This document shows, in pieces, positions 32,898 through 42,684 of a stretch of 64,000 nt of DNA. Both the position numbers and the translations under genes were made by a program. Source of the stretch: JANPLN01 sp043757265 (GTDB lineage Bacteria; Bdellovibrionota; Bdellovibrionia; Bdellovibrionales; JAGQZY01); NCBI GenBank assembly GCA_043757265.1, contig JAYUQP010000045.1:17262-81261 (forward strand), given 5' to 3'. Within the stretch, counting starts at the first letter, position 1; every line of letters starts with the position of its first letter. The notes beneath the pieces were generated by a model. The model did not search any database and was not told where the DNA came from. It was given only the letters and a program-made list of their open reading frames with translations.

Positions 32898-34994
32898 CTA
32901 TTTCAACGATGTACCGATAGTTTGTAATAAAAACTCATACTGTAAGGCATTGAGCTTGGCCAACTGTTTTAAGTTTGCGCCTGCACCATGCCCGCCTTCG
33001 ACATTCTCGTAATACATTACAAAGTGCTTTTGTTCCATCATCTTAGCCGCCATTTTGCGTGCATGGCCTGGATGAACTCGATCATCTTTTGTAGACGTTA
33101 CAAACAACACCGGTGGGTATTTTTTATCCGCACTCACATTTTGATACGGAGAGTATTTTAAAATCACCTCGCGCATTTTTGCATCGCTCGGATCCCCGTA
33201 CTCACCCATCCAGCTAGCACCAGCTAAAAGTTGCGAGTAGCGAATCATGTCGAGGAGGGGTACCCAACAAAGCACGGCGCCGTAGAGATCTGGCCGTTGA
33301 GTCATCACCGCCCCCACGAGCAAGCCACCGTTGCTGCCACCTCGGATGGCAAGTCGTGAGGGGCTTGTTACTTTTCGTTGAATGAGATCTTCAGATACTG
33401 CGATAAAATCGTCGTAGGCTTTTTGTCGATTTTCTTTGAGCGCCGCTTGATGCCACTTGGGGCCGTACTCGCCGCCACCGCGAATATTTGCCACCACAAA
33501 CACGCCGCCTTTTTCCATCCAAAGTTTACCAACAATGGCGTTGTAACCTGCTGTTTGCGAAACCGTGAAGCCACCATACCCGTACTGAAGTGTGGGAGCG
33601 GAACCATCAAACGTAAGTCCTTTTTTAAAAATCATAAAATACGGTATGCGCGTGCCGTCCTTGCTCACTGCAAAACGCTGCTCCACCTGAAGATCTTTGG
33701 CGTTAAACCGATCGGGAACGGATTTTAATTTTGCGGGTTTGTTTACAAAGTCATACGCATAGAGCGTGCTTGGTTGATTAAAATTCTCGTAAAGAAATAA
33801 AAATAAATTCGACTCGTCGGTGGAGGACGCAATCATGATTTGGCCATTGCCCTCGGTGACAGAGAGTAAGCTCGGCTGCAACCACGAGTCTTTTTCGAGT
33901 TCTGTAATATAGAGATGGCTATTAACATCTTCGAGAATCGAAATAACCACTTTTGATTTAAGCTCTACCACGCTTTGCACCGACTGGTTGGCTTTTGGTG
34001 CAAAAACCAGTTGCACATCTTTCGGCCCAAGCTCTTTTCCCACAGCACTTTCAAGGATGGAAATCACTGTACCTGGTTCGTAAGATGTCCCTTGAAACTT
34101 CCAGGGATTGCGAAGCTCGTAAATAAAGCGCCCTTGATAATAACCCGATAGTTCCGCAGCTGGCGGTTTAGGCACTGGTTTTAGCGATGCGGTTTTTAGA
34201 TCAAAAACACTTTCCTCGGTGTTGAAAAAATCGATGGCTCGCACAAGTACGATTTTAGCTTGATCGCGATGTACCATTCGCATTCCGTGAGCGCGAACAT
34301 CTTTTGCATCGATTTCCATAACAAGTTTTGCTTTGTCGAGGGCAGTTCCGCGTTTCCAAAGTTTGATCTGCCGAGAGTAGCCAGAATCCGTCAAGGTGCC
34401 TGCGCCAAAATCAGTTCCTACGAGCAAGTGATCTTTGTCGGCCCATGTGACAACTGTTTTGGCTTCGGTAAGCGCAAAGCCTTTTTCGACAAACTTCTTT
34501 CTTGCAAGATCAAACTCGCGCTCCACCGTGGCATCTTTACCTCCGCGAGATAACGAAACCATGCATTTTTGATAGGCTGGCTCTAAACATTCAAAACCTT
34601 TAAACACCCAGTTTTCGTTTTCTTTTTTCGCCAAGGCATCGATATCTAAAACGGTCTGCCAGCGAGGTTTGCTTTTTTTATATTCCGCGTAAGATGTTTT
34701 ACGTAAAATTCCACGAATATGGACGTCATCACGCCAAAAATTAACAATGTCGTTTTTGAGAAAAAATCCTGTGGGAATTTTGTCTTTCGCTTCTAAAATA
34801 GCCAGAGTGTCTTTTTCGGCACGCTCGTAGCGTGCTGATTGCGTCAGTGCAGCCTGACTTTTTTGATTGTGTGCTTCCACCCATTTTAAAGCGTCAGTAC
34901 CTTCGATGTTTTCTAGCCACAGATAGGAATCTTCCACCAGTGTGGGCCGGTGAGCACAGGCCATTAAGAATAATAAAACTAGAAATCTCTGCAT
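32898..34994 (-). CDS. Prolyl oligopeptidase (S9A) lipoprotein
   Basis: A 698-residue serine peptidase that cuts short peptides after proline. The N-terminus MQRFLVLLFLMAC is a lipoprotein signal, so it is exported. A seven-bladed propeller covers about residues 60-420 and the alpha/beta hydrolase domain runs from about 430 to the end. The nucleophile is S554 in GGSNGG (RLAIRGGSNGGLLV), the acid lies in TSTKDDRVHPGH (about 632) and the histidine is H669 (GGHGAG). Length and motifs match the S9A family. GGAGG precedes the ATG. A hairpin (AGTCTGCA/TGCAGACT, 32876-32899) overlaps the stop codon and could end the transcript. It suits peptide digestion after host proteolysis, together with the subtilase nearby. 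Confidence 0.93.
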   Translation of the reverse strand: MQRFLVLLFLMACAHRPTLVEDSYLWLENIEGTDALKWVEAHNQKSQAALTQSARYERAEKDTLAILEAKDKIPTGFFLKNDIVNFWRDDVHIRGILRKTSYAEYKKSKPRWQTVLDIDALAKKENENWVFKGFECLEPAYQKCMVSLSRGGKDATVEREFDLARKKFVEKGFALTEAKTVVTWADKDHLLVGTDFGAGTLTDSGYSRQIKLWKRGTALDKAKLVMEIDAKDVRAHGMRMVHRDQAKIVLVRAIDFFNTEESVFDLKTASLKPVPKPPAAELSGYYQGRFIYELRNPWKFQGTSYEPGTVISILESAVGKELGPKDVQLVFAPKANQSVQSVVELKSKVVISILEDVNSHLYITELEKDSWLQPSLLSVTEGNGQIMIASSTDESNLFLFLYENFNQPSTLYAYDFVNKPAKLKSVPDRFNAKDLQVEQRFAVSKDGTRIPYFMIFKKGLTFDGSAPTLQYGYGGFTVSQTAGYNAIVGKLWMEKGGVFVVANIRGGGEYGPKWHQAALKENRQKAYDDFIAVSEDLIQRKVTSPSRLAIRGGSNGGLLVGAVMTQRPDLYGAVLCWVPLLDMIRYSQLLAGASWMGEYGDPSDAKMREVILKYSPYQNVSADKKYPPVLFVTSTKDDRVHPGHARKMAAKMMEQKHFVMYYENVEGGHGAGANLKQLAKLNALQYEFLLQTIGTSLK

Positions 34995-35066
34995 GACGCC
35001 TCCTGGATATTACCGGAATTATAACTGGCAAATAATCACAGTGCAGTCCCACACCGCAACCATTTC

Positions 35067-35096
35067 TTGATTTTTATCAAACAAAACAGGTAGGAT
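35067..35096 (+). promoter_or_regulatory. Candidate sigma-70 promoter for asnS operon
   Basis: TTGATT (35067-35072), 18-base spacer, TAGGAT (35091-35096), 77 bases before the asnS start. Four of six consensus positions in each box. Confidence 0.5.
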
Positions 35097-35173
35097 GCCT
35101 TCCTAATAGCCGACCTAACAAGCCGTCCTGACAACAAGCCGCGTTGCTTGCTTAAATCACCCCTGGAGGGTCT

Positions 35174-36463
35174 TTGCGATACTACATCAATGAACTTAAA
35201 AACCACGTTGGTAAAACCATCGAACTTAAGGGTTGGGCTTTTAATCTTCGCGGCTCGAAAAAAAATAAATTCTTAATCTTGCGTGACGGAACTGGTCTGT
35301 GTCAGTGCGTGTTCTCCGAGGAAACCACCGATCCCACAGCGTTTTCCACATTCGATCAACTCACCCAGGAATGCTCAGTCAAAGTTACCGGCGAAATTAA
35401 AGCCGAACCGCGCAGCCCCGGAGGCTACGAACTCATCACACAATCGCTCGAGATTCTTGCGCCATCCGTGGATTATCCCATTACCCATAAAGAGCACGGT
35501 CCCGATTTTTTAATGAGCAATCGCCATCTGTGGATTCGCGGTCGCAGACAACACGCTGTGCTTCGCGTGCGCTCCGAAATCGTAAACGCTATTCGCGATT
35601 TCTTCAATGGACGCGGGTTTACTCTCACAGATTCGCCGATTTTTACTCCCAGCGCTTGCGAAGGTACATCTAATCTTTTTGAAACCAAATATTTTGACGA
35701 AAAAGCCTACCTTTCGCAAAGCGGACAACTGTATATCGAAGCAACAGCGGCGGCCTTTGGCAAAGTGTATTGCTTTGGTCCCACGTTTCGAGCTGAGAAA
35801 TCAAAAACCCGTAGACACTTGATTGAATTTTGGATGGTTGAGCCTGAAGTGGCGTTCAATGATCTTTACGATAATATGGAGCTAGCTGAGCAATTTGTGG
35901 AGTACATTGTGCAAAGAACTTTGCACAACTGCAAAGATGAATTAACCGTTCTTACACGCGATCTATCGAAGCTTGAAGTTATAAAAGGCCCTTTCCCCCG
36001 ATTGCATTACCGCGAAGCTGTGGAAATGATTTTGAAAGAAAATAAAAATTTTGTAGTGGGTAGTGATTTTGGCGCCCCGGACGAAGAGATCATTTGCACA
36101 AAATTTGAAAAGCCGGTTTTTGTTCATCACTTTCCTACAGCCATTAAAGCTTTTTATATGAAGCAAGATCCAAAAGAGCCTGAATACAGTATGAGTTGCG
36201 ATCTTCTGGCCACTGAAGGCTACGGCGAAATTATCGGCGGTGGCCAGCGCGAAGAAAGTGTTGAAAGCTTAAAAACTCGCATCAAAGAACACGGACTTAA
36301 GCAAGATGACTTTGAATGGTATCTTGATCTCCGTCGCTACGGATCGTTTCCGCACTCGGGCTTTGGCTTAGGCGTGGAAAGAACTGTTGCATGGATTTGT
36401 GGACTCCAGCATGTACGTGAGACCATTCCATTTCCAAGACTTTACGGAAGAAACTATCCTTAA
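35174..36463 (+). CDS. asnS: Asparaginyl-tRNA synthetase
   Basis: A 429-residue class IIb synthetase that charges tRNA-Asn. An N-terminal OB-fold (about 1-105, GKTIELKGWAFNLRGSKKNK) binds the anticodon, and the catalytic domain follows with motif 2 (YCFGPTFRAEKSKTRRHLIE) and motif 3 (GFGLGVERTVAWICGL). The HLWIRGRRQHAVLRVRSEI segment is characteristic of AsnS/AspS; the absence of a GAD domain and the length favour AsnS. The start is TTG at 35174, with GGAGGG five to nine bases upstream. It is followed 14 bases later by the carboxylase genes, on the same strand. Confidence 0.9.
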   Translation: MRYYINELKNHVGKTIELKGWAFNLRGSKKNKFLILRDGTGLCQCVFSEETTDPTAFSTFDQLTQECSVKVTGEIKAEPRSPGGYELITQSLEILAPSVDYPITHKEHGPDFLMSNRHLWIRGRRQHAVLRVRSEIVNAIRDFFNGRGFTLTDSPIFTPSACEGTSNLFETKYFDEKAYLSQSGQLYIEATAAAFGKVYCFGPTFRAEKSKTRRHLIEFWMVEPEVAFNDLYDNMELAEQFVEYIVQRTLHNCKDELTVLTRDLSKLEVIKGPFPRLHYREAVEMILKENKNFVVGSDFGAPDEEIICTKFEKPVFVHHFPTAIKAFYMKQDPKEPEYSMSCDLLATEGYGEIIGGGQREESVESLKTRIKEHGLKQDDFEWYLDLRRYGSFPHSGFGLGVERTVAWICGLQHVRETIPFPRLYGRNYP

Positions 36464-36477
36464 CAATAAGAGGCCCC

Positions 36478-38031
36478 ATGGATACAATTCAAGAGAAGTT
36501 AAAAACTCTCAAAGCAAAAAACGAACTTGCCCTTAAGGGTGGCGGTGAAGACCGTTTGGCCAAACACAAGCAAGGTGGTCGTCTCACTGCTCGGGAGCGC
36601 ATCGACGTACTAATGGATCCGGGCAGTTTTGTTGAGACAGATCGATTTGTTACTCACCGCTCGACCAATTTTGGGATGGGCGAAAAAGTAATCCCCGGCG
36701 ACGGAATTATCACCGGCTACGGTAAAGTGAATGGCCGTATGGTCTGCGTTTACAGCCAAGACTTTACTGTTTTTGGTGGAAGTATGTCGCGCACCCAAGC
36801 CAATAAAATTTTGAAAGTTATGGATTTGGCAATTAAAAATGGCGCACCAATGATCGGCCTCAACGACTCAGGCGGCGCGCGCATACAAGAGGGCGTTGAA
36901 GCTCTTGGCGGTTATGCTGATATTTTCTTGAAAAACGTGATGGCATCGGGTGTGGTTCCGCAAATCAGCGCCATCATGGGGCCGTGCGCAGGCGGTGCAG
37001 TTTATTCCCCATCGATCACTGATTTTATATTTATGGTGAAAAATTCCAGCTATATGTTTGTGACTGGGCCTGAGGTAATCAAAGCAGTTACACACGAAGA
37101 AGTGACTAAGGAAGATCTTGGCGGGGCTACCACGCACAACCAAAAATCGGGTGTGGCGCACTTTTCGGCAGACGACGATAAAACCTGTTTGCTCATGATA
37201 CGCGAACTTTTAAATTTTCTACCGTCAAACAATTTAGACGATGCTCCACTTCAGGCCACAACGGATGTTCCGGATCGTTTAGTAAAAGAACTCAATACGT
37301 TTTTGCCAGACAATTCTCGTAAGCCCTACGATATGAAAGAGCTCATCAAAATAGTGGTCGACGAAAAGTACTTTCTCGAAGTTCATCAGCACTATGCGCA
37401 GAACGTGGTTGTTGGCTTTGCAAGATTTAACGGCCAGAGCGTAGGAATTGTGGCAAACCAACCGCAAATTCTTGCCGGCTGTTTAAACATTGATGCCAGC
37501 AAAAAAGCGGCACGCTTTATTCGTTTTTGTGATGCCTTTAATATTCCTATCGTGACGTTTGTTGACGTCCCTGGGTTCTTGCCGGGCACTGAACAGGAGT
37601 GGAATGGAATTATCACTCACGGTGCAAAGTTACTGTACGCGTATGCTGAAGCAACCGTGCCAAAAATCACTATCATCACGCGAAAAGATTACGGCGGTGC
37701 CTATTGTGTGATGTCGTCGAAACATCTTCGTGGCGATGTGAACTTAGCGTACCCGTCAGCTGAAATTGCGGTGATGGGCGCTGATGGAGCTGTGAATATT
37801 ATTTTTCGTGATGCCATCAACAAAGCCTCAAACCAAACCGACGAACGTCAAAAATTAATTAAGGACTACGAAGGAAAATTCAACAATCCTTATGTGGCTG
37901 CAGAGCTCGGTTACATTGATGAAGTGATTGAGCCTTCGCAAACACGAAAACGGATCGTGCAGGCACTTGATATGCTCAAAAATAAACGCGATGTGAATCC
38001 ACCGAAAAAGCACGGAAACATTCCACTTTAA
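36478..38031 (+). CDS. pccB: Acyl-CoA carboxylase carboxyltransferase subunit
   Basis: A 517-residue beta subunit that moves the carboxyl group from carboxybiotin to an acyl-CoA, most likely propionyl-CoA. It has the duplicated crotonase-like fold with LNDSGGARIQEGVEALGGYA and MGPCAGGAVYSPSITDF in the N-half (oxyanion glycines) and DVPGFLPGTEQEW in the C-half. Substrate (propionyl- versus acetyl-CoA) cannot be fixed by eye. It heads a three-gene set with the biotin carboxylase and the biotin carrier, spaced by 16 and 24 bases. Confidence 0.9.
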   Translation: MDTIQEKLKTLKAKNELALKGGGEDRLAKHKQGGRLTARERIDVLMDPGSFVETDRFVTHRSTNFGMGEKVIPGDGIITGYGKVNGRMVCVYSQDFTVFGGSMSRTQANKILKVMDLAIKNGAPMIGLNDSGGARIQEGVEALGGYADIFLKNVMASGVVPQISAIMGPCAGGAVYSPSITDFIFMVKNSSYMFVTGPEVIKAVTHEEVTKEDLGGATTHNQKSGVAHFSADDDKTCLLMIRELLNFLPSNNLDDAPLQATTDVPDRLVKELNTFLPDNSRKPYDMKELIKIVVDEKYFLEVHQHYAQNVVVGFARFNGQSVGIVANQPQILAGCLNIDASKKAARFIRFCDAFNIPIVTFVDVPGFLPGTEQEWNGIITHGAKLLYAYAEATVPKITIITRKDYGGAYCVMSSKHLRGDVNLAYPSAEIAVMGADGAVNIIFRDAINKASNQTDERQKLIKDYEGKFNNPYVAAELGYIDEVIEPSQTRKRIVQALDMLKNKRDVNPPKKHGNIPL

Positions 38032-38047
38032 TTTTAGACCAGGGGAC

Positions 38048-39556
38048 ATGATGTTTAAAAAAGTTTTAGTAGCCAATCGAGGAGAGATTGCGGTCCGCGT
38101 GATTCGCGCGTGTCGCGATTTGGGAATTCCCACCGTGGCCGTCTACAGCGAAGTGGATCGATACAGTCAGCATGTGCTTCTTGCAAACGAAGCCTACGAA
38201 ATTGGCCCCGCTCCAAGCACTGAATCTTATCTGCGTGAGGATAAAATTTTAGATGTGGCAAAAAAATCTGGCGCCGACGCCATTCACCCAGGGTATGGCT
38301 TTCTCAGCGAGCGCGCGTTTTTTGCAAAAGCCGTACAAGATGCTGGCCTTACTTTTATCGGTCCCACGCCCGAAAACATTACGGCCATGGGCGACAAACT
38401 CTCGGCTATCGCACATATGCGAAAAGCCGATGTGCCAACGGTCCCCGGTAGCGATGGCGCCGTTCCTACTTACGAAGAGGCTGTAAAAGTCGCAGAAAAA
38501 ATTGGCTATCCCATTATGATTAAAGCATCGGCGGGCGGTGGTGGAAAAGGCATGCGCGTTGTGATGAAGCCCGAAGAGCTCGAAAGCGCATTTCGTGGTG
38601 CGAAATCTGAAGGATTAAATTATTTCAAAGACGACACCGTGTACATGGAACGTTTCGTTACAAATCCAAAACATATTGAAATTCAAGTTTTTGGCGATAA
38701 ACACGGAAATGTGGTCCATTTGTTCGACCGCGAGTGTTCTATTCAGCGCCGTCATCAAAAAATCATCGAGGAAAGCCCCAGCCCTTCTGTTTCAAAAGAA
38801 GTGCGCGAGCGCATGGGACAGGTCGCGGTGAAGGCTGCCAAATCGATTAATTATATCGGCGCAGGAACTTTCGAATTCATATTCGACAACTCCACCAAAG
38901 AGTTTTTCTTTATGGAGATGAATACGCGCCTGCAGGTAGAACATCCCATTACCGAGATGGTAACAGGTTTTGATTTGGTGCAGGAGCAGCTTCGCGTAGC
39001 TGCTGGCCATAAACTTTCGTTTAAGCAAGAGGACATTCGACAAACCGGTCACGCCATTGAATGTCGTATCTGTGCTGAGGATCCACAAACATTTATGCCT
39101 TCACCGGGCTTTATTCGCCGTTTTCGTCCACCGGCGGGCCCGTATGTTCGCGTTGAAACCTATGTGTACTCAGGCTACGACATCCCGATTTACTATGACC
39201 CGATGATCGCTAAAGTTGTCACTTGGGGACAGACTCGCCAGGAAGCGATCAATCGTATGCAACGGGCGCTTATTGAGTTTACTTTGACCGGTGTAAAATC
39301 AAATATTGTTCTTCACAAATCGATTTTAAAAGCTGAAAAATTTCTTGATGGAACGTACACAACGCAATTTTGTGAAAAAGATTTGATCATCAATCAGCCA
39401 GACTTGTTCAAGCATATCGATGACCGTGTGTTTTTGATTGCCGCTGCAATCGCCTCATACAAACAGCGCGAAACTAAAATTGATAACTCACAGGTCAAAC
39501 TCGAAAACAATTCGCGGTGGAAGCAAGTAAGCCGCCGCCATGCAATGAGATACTAA
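38048..39556 (+). CDS. Biotin carboxylase subunit of acyl-CoA carboxylase
   Basis: A 502-residue ATP-grasp enzyme that carboxylates biotin. Motifs: EIAVRVIRACRDLGIPTVAV, GYGFLSER, KASAGGGGKGMRVV (ATP-binding loop), RRHQKIIEESPSP and MEMNTRLQVEHPITEMVTG. The first 450 residues match AccC/PccA biotin carboxylases. There is no fused BCCP domain; the carrier is a separate gene, 24 bases downstream. The first codon may be either of two adjacent ATGs; GGGG precedes them. Confidence 0.92.
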   Translation: MMFKKVLVANRGEIAVRVIRACRDLGIPTVAVYSEVDRYSQHVLLANEAYEIGPAPSTESYLREDKILDVAKKSGADAIHPGYGFLSERAFFAKAVQDAGLTFIGPTPENITAMGDKLSAIAHMRKADVPTVPGSDGAVPTYEEAVKVAEKIGYPIMIKASAGGGGKGMRVVMKPEELESAFRGAKSEGLNYFKDDTVYMERFVTNPKHIEIQVFGDKHGNVVHLFDRECSIQRRHQKIIEESPSPSVSKEVRERMGQVAVKAAKSINYIGAGTFEFIFDNSTKEFFFMEMNTRLQVEHPITEMVTGFDLVQEQLRVAAGHKLSFKQEDIRQTGHAIECRICAEDPQTFMPSPGFIRRFRPPAGPYVRVETYVYSGYDIPIYYDPMIAKVVTWGQTRQEAINRMQRALIEFTLTGVKSNIVLHKSILKAEKFLDGTYTTQFCEKDLIINQPDLFKHIDDRVFLIAAAIASYKQRETKIDNSQVKLENNSRWKQVSRRHAMRY

Positions 39557-39580
39557 AGATGTTAAACCCGGAGCACGCCT

Positions 39581-40102
39581 ATGTATTTTGAAGCAGAACT
39601 TAACAAAAAAAAATATCAGATCAACGTTGCTCGCCGTGAGGGTGACTGGTCTCTGCAACTTAAAGAATTAGGTCAAGAAAAATGGGAAGAGTTCACGATT
39701 CCAGATGGGCACTTTGAAGAGGCCGATAACATTATCAGTTTTTTATTCAATAATGAGTCCTACCTGATCGATGTGGTTTCTGACGGCCTTGATTGCACTG
39801 TGTACACCCGAGGCGGCTTTCGCAGTCTCAAATTATTCAACGATGAGATGCTCCTCCATGAAAGCTTCAAATCAGGCGGCGCTATGGGCGGCGCTTCCGC
39901 ACTTAAATCGGGAATGCCCGGCAAAATTGTGAAGGTCTTTGTCAAAGAAGGCGACGAAGTAAAAGCCGGCGCACCATTGTTGGTGATGGAAGCAATGAAA
40001 ATGGAAAACGAAATGAAGGCGGGTGCCGACGTGAAAATTTCCAAGGTCCACGTCAAACCAGGCGACAACGTCGAGACAGGTGCCACGCTCATCAGCTACT
40101 AG
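39581..40102 (+). CDS. Biotin carboxyl carrier protein
   Basis: A 173-residue carrier. The C-terminal lipoyl/biotinyl domain (about 105-173) holds the biotinylation motif EAMKMEN with target K140. Residues 1-90 form a separate N-terminal domain typical of carrier subunits that dock the carboxyltransferase. It completes the set of a split, three-polypeptide acyl-CoA carboxylase. The stop codon is followed at once by the long inverted repeat at 40109. Confidence 0.92.
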   Translation: MYFEAELNKKKYQINVARREGDWSLQLKELGQEKWEEFTIPDGHFEEADNIISFLFNNESYLIDVVSDGLDCTVYTRGGFRSLKLFNDEMLLHESFKSGGAMGGASALKSGMPGKIVKVFVKEGDEVKAGAPLLVMEAMKMENEMKAGADVKISKVHVKPGDNVETGATLISY

Positions 40103-40108
40103 CCGCGT

Positions 40109-40232
40109 CCGTCGCACCAAAAAGCACAACCTGCTTCGTTGCCTTCGATCGATTCGTACTCGACGGGCATGAAGCCCGCCTCCGTGCGCGTCGATCTTGT
40201 CGCCTCACATCTTGTACTTTTTGGTGCGACGG
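40109..40232. repeat. Long inverted repeat (CCGTCGCACC type)
   Basis: CCGTCGCACCAAAAAGCACA (40109-40128, arm continues one base) and its inverted copy (40212-40232) match at 20 of 21 positions. The 82-base interior contains a GGGC-ATGAA-GCCC hairpin. It lies just after the carrier-protein stop codon, before the convergent gene at 40327. Confidence 0.75.
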
Positions 40233-40282
40233 GTGATGGGCATGCTTACGTGTGAGCTGATGGCGAAGAGCTTTTCTTTTCT

Positions 40283-40308
40283 GTCATCCTGAGCGAAGCG
40301 AAGGATCT
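40283..40308. repeat. REP-like palindromic repeat, copy 2
   Basis: Identical over 26 bases to the copy at 30304-30329, beside the transposase-like gene. It lies 19 bases before the end of the convergent gene at 40327. Confidence 0.8.
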
Positions 40309-40326
40309 GTGCGGGAGAGTTCAGTT

Positions 40327-42207
40327 TTACATTGCTTTGTAAATCAACGAGACGGCTTCGCCATCAACGTATACGGCTTCGGTCACCACTTGGCCCTGCT
40401 CTGACTCGATGACCATGGTGTGTAGGCCACGCTCGACTCCGTAGACAACAAAACCTGAAGCCCGCATTCCCGCAGTCTTGTTGATGGTTCGTCCCTGTTG
40501 ATCGAGATAAAGAATTTTTGTGTTTTCATTTTGGTGATCTATATAAACTTCGAATGGCTGATCAGTGTCCACAAAGCCAACGATCACACCACCAGCGATC
40601 GGAATCGTGTAGGATTTTTGAATCCCTTTCCACCAACTGTCGTTGAGGACTGGTACCTCTTGAAACTTTTTATATCGACTCGCAAACGTCGAGGACTCGA
40701 TCTCTGCCCCTTCAACTTTTGTGTAAATCAATAAAGGCTCATGCCCTGGATAGGTTTTCATGCTGAGGATGTCTTCTGTTTTAACCTGCTGGACACTCAT
40801 TTGTCCCAACGCAAAAAACTCGATATTCTTTGGATGCACGGTTAAGGGATCAAAGGCGCGTAGGCTTAATTTGCGCTCGTCGCCGACTTCAAAATTCAAT
40901 TCGGTCACAGCCCCCGCCTGAACAACGGCAAGTTTCGAGTCTATCAATCGGCCAAGCGAGTCGATAACTTCGATTTCGTATTCACCGTCGTTTAACCCAA
41001 CAAAAGTAAATTGACCGTCTTCACTGGTTTTTTGCGAATCCTTTTGAGCTATGTACATCTGAAAATAAATGGGCTTTGCATTTTGCTGCACCATTCGTAC
41101 TTGATAGCCCTGTGCCGGCTGTCGCCCTCTTGCAATTGTTCCCCAGATCATGCCATCTGTACGGTTCTTCTTTGGCAGTTCGATAGTATCGAAAAAAGCC
41201 TGCATAAACTGATCTGGAAATAAGTGAACCTTCAGTTCCCTTTCAAAATTAGCCAACACCACGGTCTGTCGATATTTGGCCTGCAGAAAAGAAACTATGC
41301 CAGTCGATTGAGGACTGATCATTGGCTCTACAAATTCACCTTTTTCGTTGGACCGTACAGGAAGGTCGTGCCCTCCGACCTGTCCTTGCGCACCAGTTAC
41401 GACCTGCTCGTAAACAGATAGAACTTGTCCTTTGAGTGAAAAATTATAGGGTTTAAGCTTCAAGTCTACGCCACCAATGATGACCCCGGTTTTGCCGCGC
41501 GTTTTTGCAATCACTTCGAGGTCTATAATTGCCTCGCCAAGCAAAAACCCGCGGTGATCGGCGAGCTCTGCAATGATTTCGCCCTCGAGGCGGTCGACTT
41601 TGATTTCGTAGATTCCTTCGCGAATCGAGATGCGCCCATCTTTTTTTCGTTCTCCATCGACAAACCAACCCACAGATAAGGTATCCCGTGGATCTGAGAT
41701 TGCCAGTCCATCGGTCAACTCGATCTTCCCCTGAATCCAATGGTGGGGTGTGGCTCCGCCCCCACCGATTTGAATTTGCTGTTCGGCAAGAATCTCGGCT
41801 GCGGATTTATCTTCGGTTTTGTCCTTGGAACTTTCGATTTCGCTCAGTACAACACCGCTAACGTTCATCATTGTATTGATTGAATCTGCTGGTCGAAGGG
41901 TCATCTGTGGAATTTGGATTTCAGAAAGCTCGCTGCGAATAACTTCTTGCGAGGACGGCTTAAGTTGTATGGCCTCGATATTTTGCGGAATTTGTTCTTC
42001 CTCATAGATGGACATGTAATAGTCGTCTTCCAGTGCTGCGAAAGCTGGCGAAAACTCCGAGAAGTTTAATGTCATTCGTGGCATTTGCACTGGAGGTCTA
42101 TCGAGCACACTGCGAACGGGGAAAACAATGTTAGACGCAACAAAGAAGGAGGCGCTCGAGGCGCTCAAAAATAAAATTTGGAATATAAATCCGGTGAGTG
42201 TTCGCAT
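40327..42207 (-). CDS. Large envelope protein of unknown function
   Basis: A 626-residue protein. The N-terminus has one hydrophobic segment (TGFIFQILFLSASSASFFVA) that is a signal peptide or anchor. The rest is beta-rich, soluble and carries at least one carboxypeptidase-regulatory-like module near residues 400-430 (KTSEDGQFTFVGLNDGEYE). Other stretches (TDGLAISDPRDTL, RSNEKGEFVEPM) look like further Ig-like or prealbumin-like repeats. Such modules are common in surface and adhesin-type proteins. I know no close family. It is the last gene of the long minus-strand group from ftsK. Confidence 0.6.
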   Translation of the reverse strand: MRTLTGFIFQILFLSASSASFFVASNIVFPVRSVLDRPPVQMPRMTLNFSEFSPAFAALEDDYYMSIYEEEQIPQNIEAIQLKPSSQEVIRSELSEIQIPQMTLRPADSINTMMNVSGVVLSEIESSKDKTEDKSAAEILAEQQIQIGGGGATPHHWIQGKIELTDGLAISDPRDTLSVGWFVDGERKKDGRISIREGIYEIKVDRLEGEIIAELADHRGFLLGEAIIDLEVIAKTRGKTGVIIGGVDLKLKPYNFSLKGQVLSVYEQVVTGAQGQVGGHDLPVRSNEKGEFVEPMISPQSTGIVSFLQAKYRQTVVLANFERELKVHLFPDQFMQAFFDTIELPKKNRTDGMIWGTIARGRQPAQGYQVRMVQQNAKPIYFQMYIAQKDSQKTSEDGQFTFVGLNDGEYEIEVIDSLGRLIDSKLAVVQAGAVTELNFEVGDERKLSLRAFDPLTVHPKNIEFFALGQMSVQQVKTEDILSMKTYPGHEPLLIYTKVEGAEIESSTFASRYKKFQEVPVLNDSWWKGIQKSYTIPIAGGVIVGFVDTDQPFEVYIDHQNENTKILYLDQQGRTINKTAGMRASGFVVYGVERGLHTMVIESEQGQVVTEAVYVDGEAVSLIYKAM

Positions 42208-42228
42208 AGTTACCCACCACTAGTTTAT

Positions 42229-42675
42229 TTAGAAAGGCCTGAAATCGTCAATGAAGTCTTCCCTTTCGGGACGTGTGACTAGATAGTCAATCAAGCCCTT
42301 CAGTACCTTTTCAGCTTTTTCGAGGTCGTAATTGACCATTTTGTAGGTGCCCTTAGCGTTTCGTTTCTCGATTATGACCTGAACTTGAAGCGTGTAAGGT
42401 CGACGTTCGCCTAGGATTCGCAGCTTAGAATAAGCACGTTCGGCCTTGGTGTCTGCATAGTCATAACCATCACCAGTGGCTGAGTGATACTTTGAAACAA
42501 GCTCGCGACCGTTTGCGCTTCGCCCCCGAATGCCGACTGCCGCACGGTCGAAGGCACGCAATATACCGGCCACTGAAGCATTGACTGTATCTCTCTCCGC
42601 ATACGGACCCGACGGAAGACTAGAACAGCCGATAACATTGAATAACAAAACAAAGCTCAGACTTCTTAACATCAC
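42229..42675 (-). CDS. Putative lipoprotein of unknown function
   Basis: A 148-residue protein with a lipoprotein signal (MMLRSLSFVLLFNVIGC, lipobox VIGC). The mature part has no cysteines beyond C17 and looks alpha/beta (PYTLQVQVIIEKRN, LEKAEKVLKGLIDYL). No family is recognised. It lies 9 bases after the transaldolase-like gene and 21 bases before the envelope protein gene, so co-transcription is likely. Confidence 0.6.
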   Translation of the reverse strand: MMLRSLSFVLLFNVIGCSSLPSGPYAERDTVNASVAGILRAFDRAAVGIRGRSANGRELVSKYHSATGDGYDYADTKAERAYSKLRILGERRPYTLQVQVIIEKRNAKGTYKMVNYDLEKAEKVLKGLIDYLVTRPEREDFIDDFRPF

Positions 42676-42684
42676 TTAAGAATA

